From the NCBI RefSeq assembly GCF_004025535.1, contig NZ_QJRG01000033.1:372001-436000 (forward strand): a DNA stretch of 64,000 nt, given 5' to 3'. Below the pieces are notes generated by a model, which saw only the letters and a program-made list of their open reading frames with translations, had not been told where the DNA came from and searched no databases. Positions 1-7,708 of the stretch are shown piece after piece. Both the position numbers and the translations under genes were made by a program. Numbering within the stretch: position 1 is the first letter of the stretch; each line of letters begins with the position of its first letter. Source of the stretch: Pseudomonas alkylphenolica. GTDB lineage: Bacteria; Pseudomonadota; Gammaproteobacteria; Pseudomonadales; Pseudomonadaceae.

Positions 1-775
1 CCATTTCTACTGGCGCCTGCTGGCTACCGCTGGCAGCTTCTGCCTGTTCGGCGTCGGCTGCCTGTGCCTGCGCATACTGGGGCTGCCGTTGCTGGCCTGC
101 CTGCCTGGCGACCGTACCCGCCATCGTCAGCGGGTGCGGCACACCATAAGCTGGCTGTTCTGGCGTTTCATTCGCTTCATGGCGGTCGCTCGCGTATTGA
201 CCTACGAAGTGCGTGGCGCAGAAAAGCTTGGCCGCCCCGGGCAAATGATCCTCGCCAACCACCCCTCGCTGATCGATGTCGTGTTTCTCATCGGCCTGGT
301 ACGCCAGGCTAACTGCGTGGTCAAGCAGAGCCTGTGGCGCAACCTGTTCACCCGTGGCCCGGTGCGCGCGGCCGAATACATCAGCAACGACGGCAGCATG
401 GACATGCTCGACAACGCAGTGAACGCCCTGCACGATGGCCAGACCCTGATCATTTTCCCCGAAGGCACGCGCACACTGCCCGGGCAGATGCCCGCCTTTC
501 ATCGTGGCGCCGCCGCAATCGCCCTGCGCGGTGCGAAGATCATCACACCGGTGACCATCAAGGTCAGCCCCACGACCTTGACCAAGGCCGAACCCTGGTA
601 CCGCATTCCGCTACGCCGCGTGCACTTCAGCCTGCAAATCGGCGACGATATCGACCCGCAGGCGTTCGCTGACCTGGGGCCCGCACCCCAGGCATCGCGT
701 AAACTCAATGATTACCTGCACCAGTATTTCATCAAGGAGCTCGCCAAAGATGAGCGTTCCACAGCAAGACCTTAA
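1..775 (+). CDS. lysophospholipid-type acyltransferase of APE cluster (5' partial)
   Basis: The reading frame is open from base 2, so the start lies upstream of the window; at least 257 residues are present. It carries the PlsC/AGPAT signature: an HX4D motif (NHPSLID, His codon at 260) and a downstream FPEGTR motif near 455-475. The visible N-terminus is hydrophobic, suggesting a membrane anchor. It should transfer an acyl chain at the inner membrane, probably when the polyene is joined to a lipid; the substrate is inferred. By order it corresponds to ApeD of known APE clusters. Its 3' end overlaps the next gene by 26 bases. Confidence 0.85.
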   Translation, partial: HFYWRLLATAGSFCLFGVGCLCLRILGLPLLACLPGDRTRHRQRVRHTISWLFWRFIRFMAVARVLTYEVRGAEKLGRPGQMILANHPSLIDVVFLIGLVRQANCVVKQSLWRNLFTRGPVRAAEYISNDGSMDMLDNAVNALHDGQTLIIFPEGTRTLPGQMPAFHRGAAAIALRGAKIITPVTIKVSPTTLTKAEPWYRIPLRRVHFSLQIGDDIDPQAFADLGPAPQASRKLNDYLHQYFIKELAKDERSTARP

Positions 776-1022
776 CCGTGACATCAAGCTGTTGATCATC
801 GAGGCGCTAGGCCTTGAAGACATCAGCTCTCAAGATATCGACGACGATCAGCCCCTGTTCGGCGAAGGCCTTGGCCTGGACTCTGTGGACGCACTGGAAC
901 TCGGCCTGGCCATCCAGAAGAAGTACGGCATCAAGATCGACGCCGATGCCAAAGACACCCGCAATCATTTCACCAGCGTGACCAGCCTTGCCGCTTTCGT
1001 CACTGCCAAACAGGCCGCCTGA
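750..1022 (+). CDS. apeE: acyl carrier protein 1 (APE, ApeE-type)
   Basis: A 90-residue acyl carrier protein with the phosphopantetheine motif GLDSVDALEL; Ser45 is the predicted attachment site. It would carry the growing aryl polyene chain in the type II polyketide system. ATG 750 is chosen because an AAGGAGC ribosome site sits at about 734-740; a longer in-frame version starts inside the upstream gene and adds non-homologous residues. It lies just before a second ACP, the paired arrangement seen in APE clusters. Which ACP takes the starter and which the extender cannot be told from sequence. Confidence 0.92.
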   Translation: MSVPQQDLNRDIKLLIIEALGLEDISSQDIDDDQPLFGEGLGLDSVDALELGLAIQKKYGIKIDADAKDTRNHFTSVTSLAAFVTAKQAA

Positions 1023-1031
1023 GACCGCACC

Positions 1032-1286
1032 ATGCAAACCCGCGAAGACATCTTCAACACCCTGCGCGATGCGCTGGTCGAATTGTTCGAACTGGAGCCT
1101 GCGCGCATCAGCCTGGAATCGAACCTGTACCAGGACCTGGAAATTGACAGCATCGATGCGGTCGACCTGCTCGATCACATCAAACGTCAGACCGGCAAGA
1201 AAATCACCGCCGAAGACTTCAAGTCGGTACGCACCGTCAACGACGTGGTCGAAGCGGTGTATCGCCTGATCAGCCCGGCGGCATGA
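1032..1286 (+). CDS. apeF: acyl carrier protein 2 (APE, ApeF-type)
   Basis: An 84-residue ACP with the motif DLEIDSIDAVDL; Ser40 is the predicted phosphopantetheine site. It differs clearly from the preceding ACP, so this is a functional pair rather than a recent tandem copy. APE systems use two ACPs with different loading roles. The gene starts 9 bases after its neighbour and its stop overlaps the next start as ATGA, indicating translational coupling in one operon. Confidence 0.92.
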   Translation: MQTREDIFNTLRDALVELFELEPARISLESNLYQDLEIDSIDAVDLLDHIKRQTGKKITAEDFKSVRTVNDVVEAVYRLISPAA

Positions 1287-1828
1287 AAAACCTGATCGGC
1301 CTCGGCCTGGTCCTGGCCGGTCTGCTGTACCCGTTTGCGGTGTATTTCGGCATCAGCCATTTTGCCCCCTGGCAATTCGGGCTGCTGCTCGGCGGGCTGT
1401 GGCTGGCCCGCGCCCTGAACCAACCGCGCCGGCCGGGCGGACACTGGATAGCACTGGTAGCCATTGCCTTCTGCGTGTTGCTGGCGCTACTCGACAGCCC
1501 GGTGCTGCTTCGCTGGTATCCGGTGCTGATCAATACGTGCCTACTCGCACTGTTTGGCGTGAGCCTGAAGTTCGGGCCGCCGGTTGTCGAGCGCCTCGCA
1601 CGCCTGCGTGAGCCGCAACTGCCGGACGCTGCGATTCATTACACCCGTCAGGTGACTCAGGTCTGGTGCCTGTTCTTCCTGGGCAACGGCTTGATCGCCG
1701 CTGCACTGACACTGTGGGCTCCTTTGAGCTGGTGGACCCTGTACAACGGCCTGATCGCCTACGGCTTGATGGGCCTGCTGTTCGCTGGCGAATGGCTGAT
1801 AAGACAACGTGTGCGAGGACGCTCATGA
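1283..1828 (+). CDS. COG4648-type integral membrane protein (APE, ApeG position)
   Basis: A 181-residue hydrophobic protein with about five or six membrane segments, beginning with residues 1-25, and no recognisable catalytic motif. It belongs by appearance and position to the small membrane proteins found between ACPs and AMP ligase in APE clusters (ApeG position). Its job is unknown; docking the soluble synthase at the inner membrane is one guess. The start overlaps the ACP stop (ATGA) and its own stop overlaps the ligase start. Confidence 0.8.
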   Translation: MKNLIGLGLVLAGLLYPFAVYFGISHFAPWQFGLLLGGLWLARALNQPRRPGGHWIALVAIAFCVLLALLDSPVLLRWYPVLINTCLLALFGVSLKFGPPVVERLARLREPQLPDAAIHYTRQVTQVWCLFFLGNGLIAAALTLWAPLSWWTLYNGLIAYGLMGLLFAGEWLIRQRVRGRS

Positions 1829-3504
1829 AATGGCTGAACCTTGAGCAGCTCCTGTACCCGCTGCAGACGCTACGCCCGGTTGCTCTGGACCCGGCACTGG
1901 ATCACGCAGCACTCTGCACACAAGCCCTGCAGCTGGCTGCGGGCCTTGAGCAGCGAGGGGTTCGACGTCTGGCCGTGTACCTGGAAGATGCCGCGCTGCT
2001 GGCGGTAACCCTGCTTGGCGCCTGGCGCGCCGGTGTGCAGGTGCTGCTGCCCGCCGACCTGCAACCTCATACCCGCCTGCGCTGGCAAAACGAAGTCGAC
2101 CTGTGGATAAGCGAGCACTCCCAGGACCATCAACTTGAAGGTTTGTACGAAGCCCCCCTGGCGGCCGCCGACCTTGATCTGGACAGTTGTTGCCTGAGCC
2201 TGTGCACCTCCGGATCCAGCGGCGAACCCAAACGCATCGACAAAACCCTGCGCCAGCTGGCCAACGAAGTCGTGGCCCTGGAACAACAATGGGGCGCCGA
2301 ACTGGGCGATGCCTGCATCATCAGCAGCGTGGCCGCCCAGCACATTTACGGTTTGCTGTTTCGCATACTCTGGCCGCTGTGCGCCGGACGCCCGTTCCTG
2401 CGCCGTCAACTGCCCTTTCCCGAAGACCTGCAGTGCGCCAGCCGCCAGCACCCGAGTTTTGCCTGGGTCGCCAGCCCGGCCCTACTCAAACGCATGGGGG
2501 AGAACCTCGACTGGCCCGCCTTGAGGCGGGTGCGCCGGGTGTTTTCATCCGGGGGAGAATTGCCCGCCAGTGCGGCACAAACCCTACAGCAGCACCTGCA
2601 GCAATGGCCCACGGAAATTCTCGGCAGCTCCGAGACCGGGGGCATTGCCTGGCGCCAGGGCGAAAACCTGTGGCAACCCTTCGCCAACGTGCGCCTGAGC
2701 CAGAGCGCTGAGGGCGCTTTACGCATCGATTCCCCCTATTTACCGGAAGGCCACATCGAACAAAGTGCCGATGCCGTTGAATTCATGGCTGACGGACGTT
2801 TCCGGCTGCTCGGACGCCTGGACCGCATCGTCAAGCTCGAAGAAAAGCGCATTGCCCTGCCGCTGCTGGAAAATGCCCTGCTCGAGCACCCCTGGGTGGC
2901 AGACACCCGGCTGGCACTGATTCAGACCAACCGCGCCTCTCTCGGCGCCTTGCTGGTACTGACAGCGGCCGGGCTGCATGCCCTGCGCAATCAGGGCCGA
3001 CGGGCAATTACCGAGGGTTTGCGCACGCATTTGCACCAGCACTGCGAAGCCCTGGCCTTGCCCCGACGCTGGCGCCTGTTGCATCAGCTGCCGTTCAACA
3101 GCCAGGGCAAATTGCCACAAGCCGAGGTCGAAGCGCTGCTACTCGCACCGCGAGGCACCGGCCCGGAAATTCTCAGCCAGGCGCAGCAAGGCAACGAACT
3201 GCACCTGCAACTAGCCGTTTCGGTGGATCTGGCCTGCTTCAGCGGCCATTTTCCCCAGACACCGGTACTGCCTGGGGTGGTCCAGATCGACTGGGCCATC
3301 AGCCTGGGCCAGGCCCTGCTCGACGGTCCGCGGCATTTTGCCGGAATGGAAGTGGTGAAATTCCAGCGCGTTGTGCGTCCGGGCGATCTGCTGACGCTGA
3401 ACCTGCGTTTCGATCGCGAACGCGGCAAGCTTTATTTCAGCTACAGCAATGATGGCGAACCCTGTTCCAGCGGCCGTATCGTGCTGGAGGCCGACGGTGA
3501 ATAA
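1825..3504 (+). CDS. apeH: AMP-dependent acyl ligase fused to FabA/ApeI-like hotdog dehydratase
   Basis: A 559-residue two-domain protein. Residues 1 to about 440 are an adenylate-forming ligase: phosphate-binding [10 protein letters not shown] at 127-136, SSETGG near 268-273 and hinge GRLDR ending near 334. This part should activate an aryl acid and load it on an ACP. Residues about 455-559 are a hotdog 3-hydroxyacyl-ACP dehydratase domain with GHFP (His475) and VQID (Asp489); the His-Asp spacing of 14 is that of FabA. In APE clusters I recall, ligase (ApeH) and dehydratase (ApeI) are separate. ATG 1825 is used because it overlaps the upstream stop; upstream in-frame sequence is the membrane gene in another frame. 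Confidence 0.9.
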   Translation: MKWLNLEQLLYPLQTLRPVALDPALDHAALCTQALQLAAGLEQRGVRRLAVYLEDAALLAVTLLGAWRAGVQVLLPADLQPHTRLRWQNEVDLWISEHSQDHQLEGLYEAPLAAADLDLDSCCLSLCTSGSSGEPKRIDKTLRQLANEVVALEQQWGAELGDACIISSVAAQHIYGLLFRILWPLCAGRPFLRRQLPFPEDLQCASRQHPSFAWVASPALLKRMGENLDWPALRRVRRVFSSGGELPASAAQTLQQHLQQWPTEILGSSETGGIAWRQGENLWQPFANVRLSQSAEGALRIDSPYLPEGHIEQSADAVEFMADGRFRLLGRLDRIVKLEEKRIALPLLENALLEHPWVADTRLALIQTNRASLGALLVLTAAGLHALRNQGRRAITEGLRTHLHQHCEALALPRRWRLLHQLPFNSQGKLPQAEVEALLLAPRGTGPEILSQAQQGNELHLQLAVSVDLACFSGHFPQTPVLPGVVQIDWAISLGQALLDGPRHFAGMEVVKFQRVVRPGDLLTLNLRFDRERGKLYFSYSNDGEPCSSGRIVLEADGE

Positions 3505-4231
3505 ACCCTGTGCGGTGATCCCGGTTTACAACCACGAACGGGCAGTGCCGGCAGTGGTCGCCGCACTGCTCGCGACCGGATTGCCCTGCGTGCTGGTCGA
3601 CGACGCCAGCAGCCCGGCCTGCGCTGCAGTGCTACATCAGCTGGCGGCACAGGAACACGTGTATCTACTGCAACTGGCGATCAACCAGGGCAAAGGCGGA
3701 GCGGTCATGGCCGGCTTGCGCGAAGCCGCGCGCCTGGGCTTCAGCCATGCCCTGCAGGTCGATGCCGATGGCCAGCATGACCTGGCCGATGTCAGCCAGT
3801 TTCTCGAACACTCACGGGCGCACCCGCAGGCACTGATCTGTGGTTATCCGCAGTTCGACGCCAGCGTGCCCAAGGGCCGTCTGTATGCCCGATACCTGAC
3901 TCACGTGTGGGTGTGGATCAACTGCCTGTCCCTGCAGATTCCCGACTCAATGTGCGGCTTCCGGGTCTATCCCCTGGCGCCGACCCTGGCCCTGATCGAC
4001 CAGGTGAAGCTGGGCAAACGCATGGACTTCGACACCGAAATCCTCGTGCGCCTGGCCTGGCGCAACCAGCCAATGCGCTGGCTGCCAACCCGCGTACATT
4101 ACCCGGCGGACGGTGTGTCGCACTTTCGTCTGCTCCACGACAACCTGTTGATCTCGAGAATGCACGCCAAGCTGTTCTTCGGCATGTTGCTGCGCGCCCC
4201 CATAATCCTCTGGCGACGGTGGCAGGCATGA
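3497..4231 (+). CDS. family 2 glycosyltransferase (APE, N-terminal part of ApeJ equivalent)
   Basis: A 244-residue GT-A glycosyltransferase of the dolichol-phosphate-mannose synthase type: IPVYNHE at the N-terminus, LVDDASS, and the metal-binding DADGQHD. GTG 3497 is preferred: it has GGAGG at 3486-3490 and overlaps the ligase stop by 8 bases; ATG 3449 lies deep within the upstream gene. It probably transfers a sugar onto the polyene lipid or its anchor at the cytoplasmic membrane; donor and acceptor are unknown. In some APE clusters this domain is fused to the following acyltransferase; here the two are separate. Confidence 0.85.
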   Translation: MNKPCAVIPVYNHERAVPAVVAALLATGLPCVLVDDASSPACAAVLHQLAAQEHVYLLQLAINQGKGGAVMAGLREAARLGFSHALQVDADGQHDLADVSQFLEHSRAHPQALICGYPQFDASVPKGRLYARYLTHVWVWINCLSLQIPDSMCGFRVYPLAPTLALIDQVKLGKRMDFDTEILVRLAWRNQPMRWLPTRVHYPADGVSHFRLLHDNLLISRMHAKLFFGMLLRAPIILWRRWQA

Positions 4232-5166
4232 GCCGCGGCGAGCAACACTGGGCCGAGCAACAGGAACGCGGCAGCTTCTGGTTGATGAAACTGACCGCTG
4301 CAGGCGTCAGGCTGCTCGGGCGCCGCCTGCTGAGCCCGATCCTGTATGGCGTAGTGGTGTATTTCTTCCTGTTTGGCCGCACAGCCCGGCGCAGTGCCTG
4401 GCAATACCAGCAGCGTCTGGCCGCCTGGAGCGCCCAACCCGCCTTGCGCCCCAGCCATTGGCGGGTGTTTGGCCAGTTCATGGCGTTCGCTGATGCCCTG
4501 CTCGACAAGCTCGATGTGTGGAACGGCAAGCTGCGCCTGGAACAGATCGAAATCATCGACCCGGCCCTGCTACGCCCACAGTTGCGTGGCGAGCGCGGGC
4601 AGATGCTGGTAGGTGCCCACCTGGGCAATCTGGAAGTCTGTCGCGCCCTGGCGGAACTGGGCGAACAAGTGACCATGAATGTACTGGTGCACACCCGCCA
4701 TGCCGAACGCTTCAATCGCCTGCTCGGCGAAGCCGGGGCAAGCAATCTGCGCCTGATTCAGGTCAGTGAGCTGGACCCGGCGATCATGCTGCAACTGAGC
4801 CAGCGCCTGGAGCGTGGCGAGTGGCTGGCAATTGCCGGTGATCGCGTACCACTGCACGGTGCGCGCACGGTCGAGGTAGACTTTCTCGGCCACCCGGCGG
4901 CTTTTCCGCAAGGCCCCTGGCTGCTTGCCGGGCTGCTCAAGTGTCCACTCAACCTGCTGTTCTGTCTCAAGCAACAAGGCCGTTACCAGGTGACGCTCGA
5001 ACCCTTCGCCGCGGCCATCGAATGGCGCCGCAACCAGCGCGATCAGATCATTGCCGAGTGGGCTCAACGCTACGCCGAACGCCTGGGGCATTACTGCCTG
5101 CAAGCGCCGCAGCAATGGTTCAATTTCTACCCTTTCTGGAAGACCGATGACGATGCCTGTGCATGA
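4228..5166 (+). CDS. LpxL/HtrB-like acyltransferase (APE, C-terminal part of ApeJ equivalent)
   Basis: A 312-residue protein resembling lipid A late acyltransferases and COG4261: HX4E motif GAHLGNLE with His131 and Glu136, then GDRVPLHGAR and a membrane-associated segment near residues 30-55. It should move an acyl group, possibly the aryl polyene itself, from ACP to a lipid or glycolipid acceptor; this is inferred from family and cluster. ATG 4228 overlaps the glycosyltransferase stop as ATGA. A longer in-frame extension back to 3907 is only the antisense-free shadow of the upstream gene. Confidence 0.85.
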   Translation: MSRGEQHWAEQQERGSFWLMKLTAAGVRLLGRRLLSPILYGVVVYFFLFGRTARRSAWQYQQRLAAWSAQPALRPSHWRVFGQFMAFADALLDKLDVWNGKLRLEQIEIIDPALLRPQLRGERGQMLVGAHLGNLEVCRALAELGEQVTMNVLVHTRHAERFNRLLGEAGASNLRLIQVSELDPAIMLQLSQRLERGEWLAIAGDRVPLHGARTVEVDFLGHPAAFPQGPWLLAGLLKCPLNLLFCLKQQGRYQVTLEPFAAAIEWRRNQRDQIIAEWAQRYAERLGHYCLQAPQQWFNFYPFWKTDDDACA

Positions 5167-6694
5167 GCCTGTAACCTTCGGTGAGTCACCGCTTGCGATC
5201 GAAGACGTCCTGGCCCTGGCCAACCGCCAGGCCGCGAGCCGCCTGCAGGACGATGCCGGGTATCGTGCACGCATCGCCCGCGGTGCGCAGTTCCTCGACA
5301 CCCTGCTGGACAAGGAAGGCGTCATTTACGGCGTCACCACCGGCTATGGCGACTCGTGCGTGGTAGCCGTGCCGCTGGAACACGTCGAAGCCTTGCCACG
5401 CCATCTGTACACCTTCCATGGCTGTGGCCTGGGACGCCTGCTCGATGCGCCGGCGACCCGTGCGGTGCTGGCTGCACGCTTGCAGTCACTGTGCCAGGGC
5501 GTGTCCGGCGTGCGCGTGGAACTGCTGCAGCGTCTGCAGGATTTTCTGGCCCACGACATCCTGCCGCTGATCCCGGAAGAAGGCTCGGTCGGCGCCAGCG
5601 GCGACCTGACACCGCTCTCCTATGTCGCCGCCACCCTCGCCGGCGAGCGTGAGGTCATGTACCACGGCGAGCGCCGCAGTGCCGCCGAGGTCCACCAGGA
5701 ATTGGCTTGGCAGCCGCTGGTGCTGCGCCCCAAAGAAGCCCTCGCGCTGATGAATGGCACCGCCGTCATGACCGGCCTCGCCTGCCTGGCGTTCGCCCGT
5801 GCCGACTACCTGCTTAAACTGGCCACGCGCATCACGGCACTGAACGTGGTCGCCCTGCAAGGCAACCCGGAACACTTCGACGAGCGCTTGTTCGCGGCCA
5901 AGCCCCACCCGGGGCAGATGCAGGTGGCTGCCTGGTTGCGCCAGGACCTTGCCATCGACGCACCGACGGCGCCTTTGCACCGTTTGCAGGATCGCTACTC
6001 GCTGCGCTGCGCGCCCCATGTGCTGGGTGTACTGGCCGACAGCCTGGGTTGGTTGCGCGGTTTCATCGAGACTGAACTCAACAGTGCCAACGACAACCCG
6101 ATCATCGACGCCGAAGCCGAGCGGGTGCTGCACGGCGGGCATTTCTACGGCGGCCACATCGCCTTCGCCATGGACAGCCTGAAGACACTCGTAGCCAACG
6201 TCGCCGACCTGCTCGACCGTCAGCTCGCCCTGTTGGTGGACGTGCGCTACAACCATGGTTTGCCCAGCAACCTGTCCGGCGCCAGTGCCGAACGGGCGAT
6301 GCTCAATCATGGGTTCAAGGCGGTACAGATCGGCGCCAGCGCCTGGACTGCCGAAGCCCTCAAGCTGACCATGCCAGCCAGCGTGTTTTCACGCTCCACC
6401 GAATGCCACAACCAGGACAAAGTCAGCATGGGCACCATCGCCGCCCGCGATGCCCTGCGCGTGCTGGAGCTGACCGAGCAGGTTGCCGCCGCGACCCTGC
6501 TGGCGGCCAATCAGGGTGTCTGGCTACGCAACCGCGAAGACGATGCTCGAGACTTGCCACCGGCCCTGGCCACGATGCACCGCGAACTGCGCGCCGATTT
6601 CGCCCCGGTCATCGAGGACCGCGCCCTGGATAGCGAGCTGCGCCTGTGCCTGAGCCGTATTGCCGGACAACACTGGAGGCTGCATGCGCAGTAA
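5147..6694 (+). CDS. MIO-dependent aromatic amino acid ammonia-lyase (HAL/PAL/TAL family)
   Basis: A 515-residue lyase. Ala150-Ser151-Gly152 in GASGDLTPL would form the MIO cofactor; YGVTTGYGD holds catalytic Tyr61; QDRYSLRC and NDNP are family signatures. Family reaction: removal of ammonia from His, Phe or Tyr to give an acrylic acid. The two substrate-selecting residues, aligned without gaps to histidine ammonia-lyase from Tyr61, are Phe90-His91: neither Ser-His (HAL), His-Leu (TAL) nor Phe-Leu (PAL). It sits inside the APE operon and no hut genes are near, so aryl starter supply is more likely than histidine breakdown. ATG 5147 and ATG 5153 are both possible starts. Confidence 0.88.
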   Translation: MTMPVHEPVTFGESPLAIEDVLALANRQAASRLQDDAGYRARIARGAQFLDTLLDKEGVIYGVTTGYGDSCVVAVPLEHVEALPRHLYTFHGCGLGRLLDAPATRAVLAARLQSLCQGVSGVRVELLQRLQDFLAHDILPLIPEEGSVGASGDLTPLSYVAATLAGEREVMYHGERRSAAEVHQELAWQPLVLRPKEALALMNGTAVMTGLACLAFARADYLLKLATRITALNVVALQGNPEHFDERLFAAKPHPGQMQVAAWLRQDLAIDAPTAPLHRLQDRYSLRCAPHVLGVLADSLGWLRGFIETELNSANDNPIIDAEAERVLHGGHFYGGHIAFAMDSLKTLVANVADLLDRQLALLVDVRYNHGLPSNLSGASAERAMLNHGFKAVQIGASAWTAEALKLTMPASVFSRSTECHNQDKVSMGTIAARDALRVLELTEQVAAATLLAANQGVWLRNREDDARDLPPALATMHRELRADFAPVIEDRALDSELRLCLSRIAGQHWRLHAQ

Positions 6695-7109
6695 AGGCGT
6701 GTTGCACGTCGACACCGAAGTCCAGGTGCCGTTCTTCGATGTCGACAGCATGCTGGTGGTCTGGCACGGCCACTACGTCAAGTACCTGGAAGTGGCACGC
6801 TGTGCGCTGCTCGACCGGCTCGGCTACAACTACCTGCAGATGCGCGACTCGGGCTACGCCTGGCCGGTGATCGACCTGCAGCTACGCTATGTGCGCGGTG
6901 CCACCTTCGGCCAGCGCCTGACGGTGCGCGCCAGCTTGGTGGAGTGGGAGAACCGCCTGAAGATCAATTACCTGATCAGCGACGCCATCAGCGGTGAACG
7001 CATGACACGCGCCAGCTCCGTGCAGGTAGCGGTAGACATCGCCAGCGGCGAGATGCAGCTGGCCTCGCCACACGAAATACTCGATGCCGTGGCCAGGGTG
7101 TTGAAATGA
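6684..7109 (+). CDS. apeK: 4HBT-family acyl thioesterase (ApeK-type)
   Basis: A 141-residue hotdog thioesterase of the YbgC/4-hydroxybenzoyl-CoA type. The sequence FFDVDSMLVVWHGHYVKY holds Asp21 and His28, spaced as the catalytic Asp and His of YbgC. It would release or edit acyl chains on the APE ACPs. ATG 6684 is used because CTGGAGG lies at 6673-6679; it overlaps the lyase stop by 11 bases. The stop overlaps the next start (ATGA). Confidence 0.9.
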   Translation: MRSKGVLHVDTEVQVPFFDVDSMLVVWHGHYVKYLEVARCALLDRLGYNYLQMRDSGYAWPVIDLQLRYVRGATFGQRLTVRASLVEWENRLKINYLISDAISGERMTRASSVQVAVDIASGEMQLASPHEILDAVARVLK

Positions 7110-7708
7110 AAACCCCGATGCGCAGCCTGCTGTGCGCCACCCTGATGCTTGCCAGTGCGCTGGCCCAGGCCTTTGGCCTGGACGATCTGCGTAAACAATT
7201 GGCTGAGCCGGCGGTGGTCAAGGGCCCGTTCATCCAGGAGAAGCACTTGCGTGCCCTGCCTCAGCCATTGCTGAGCAAAGGGCAGTTCGTCCTGGCCCGC
7301 GATCTGGGCTTGCTCTGGTTGCTGCAAACACCGATCAAGCAGGACTACCGCCTGGACGCCCAAGGCATTGCCCGCCGTGACGGCGGAGGCTGGCAGAGGC
7401 TGCCGGGCAAGAGTGCCGGCGCCGAGCAGAACCGCCTGTTCTTCGCGGTGCTGCAAGGTGACAGTAGCGGCCTGCAGCGCGACTTCGAACTCAACCTGCA
7501 AGGCGATGCCCGGCACTGGCAACTGCGCCTGACCCCGCGCTCGCTGCTGCTCAAGCAAGTGTTCCAGCACATCGACATCGACGGCGGGCGCTTTGTCGAA
7601 CGGATCCAGATGCTCGAAACCCAGGGCGACCGCACCGTGCTGCGCATGCCTGCAAGCAACAGCGCCAGCCAGCTGAACGACACGGAGCGCCGCGACTTTG
7701 CCCAGTGA
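7106..7708 (+). CDS. LolA-like periplasmic lipid carrier (ApeL position)
   Basis: A 200-residue secreted protein. Residues 1-23 form a signal peptide ending ALAQA. The mature part is like LolA: a beta-rich half-barrel family that shuttles lipidated cargo across the periplasm. In the APE setting it probably escorts the polyene lipid between the exporter and the outer membrane. It is coupled to the thioesterase by ATGA and overlaps or abuts the exporter start. Confidence 0.83.
   Translation: MKTPMRSLLCATLMLASALAQAFGLDDLRKQLAEPAVVKGPFIQEKHLRALPQPLLSKGQFVLARDLGLLWLLQTPIKQDYRLDAQGIARRDGGGWQRLPGKSAGAEQNRLFFAVLQGDSSGLQRDFELNLQGDARHWQLRLTPRSLLLKQVFQHIDIDGGRFVERIQMLETQGDRTVLRMPASNSASQLNDTERRDFAQ

Noticed and set aside
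5147..6694. Reading the lyase simply as hutH
   Set aside because: The SH pair of histidine ammonia-lyase is Phe-His here, no hut genes are adjacent, and it overlaps APE genes on both sides.
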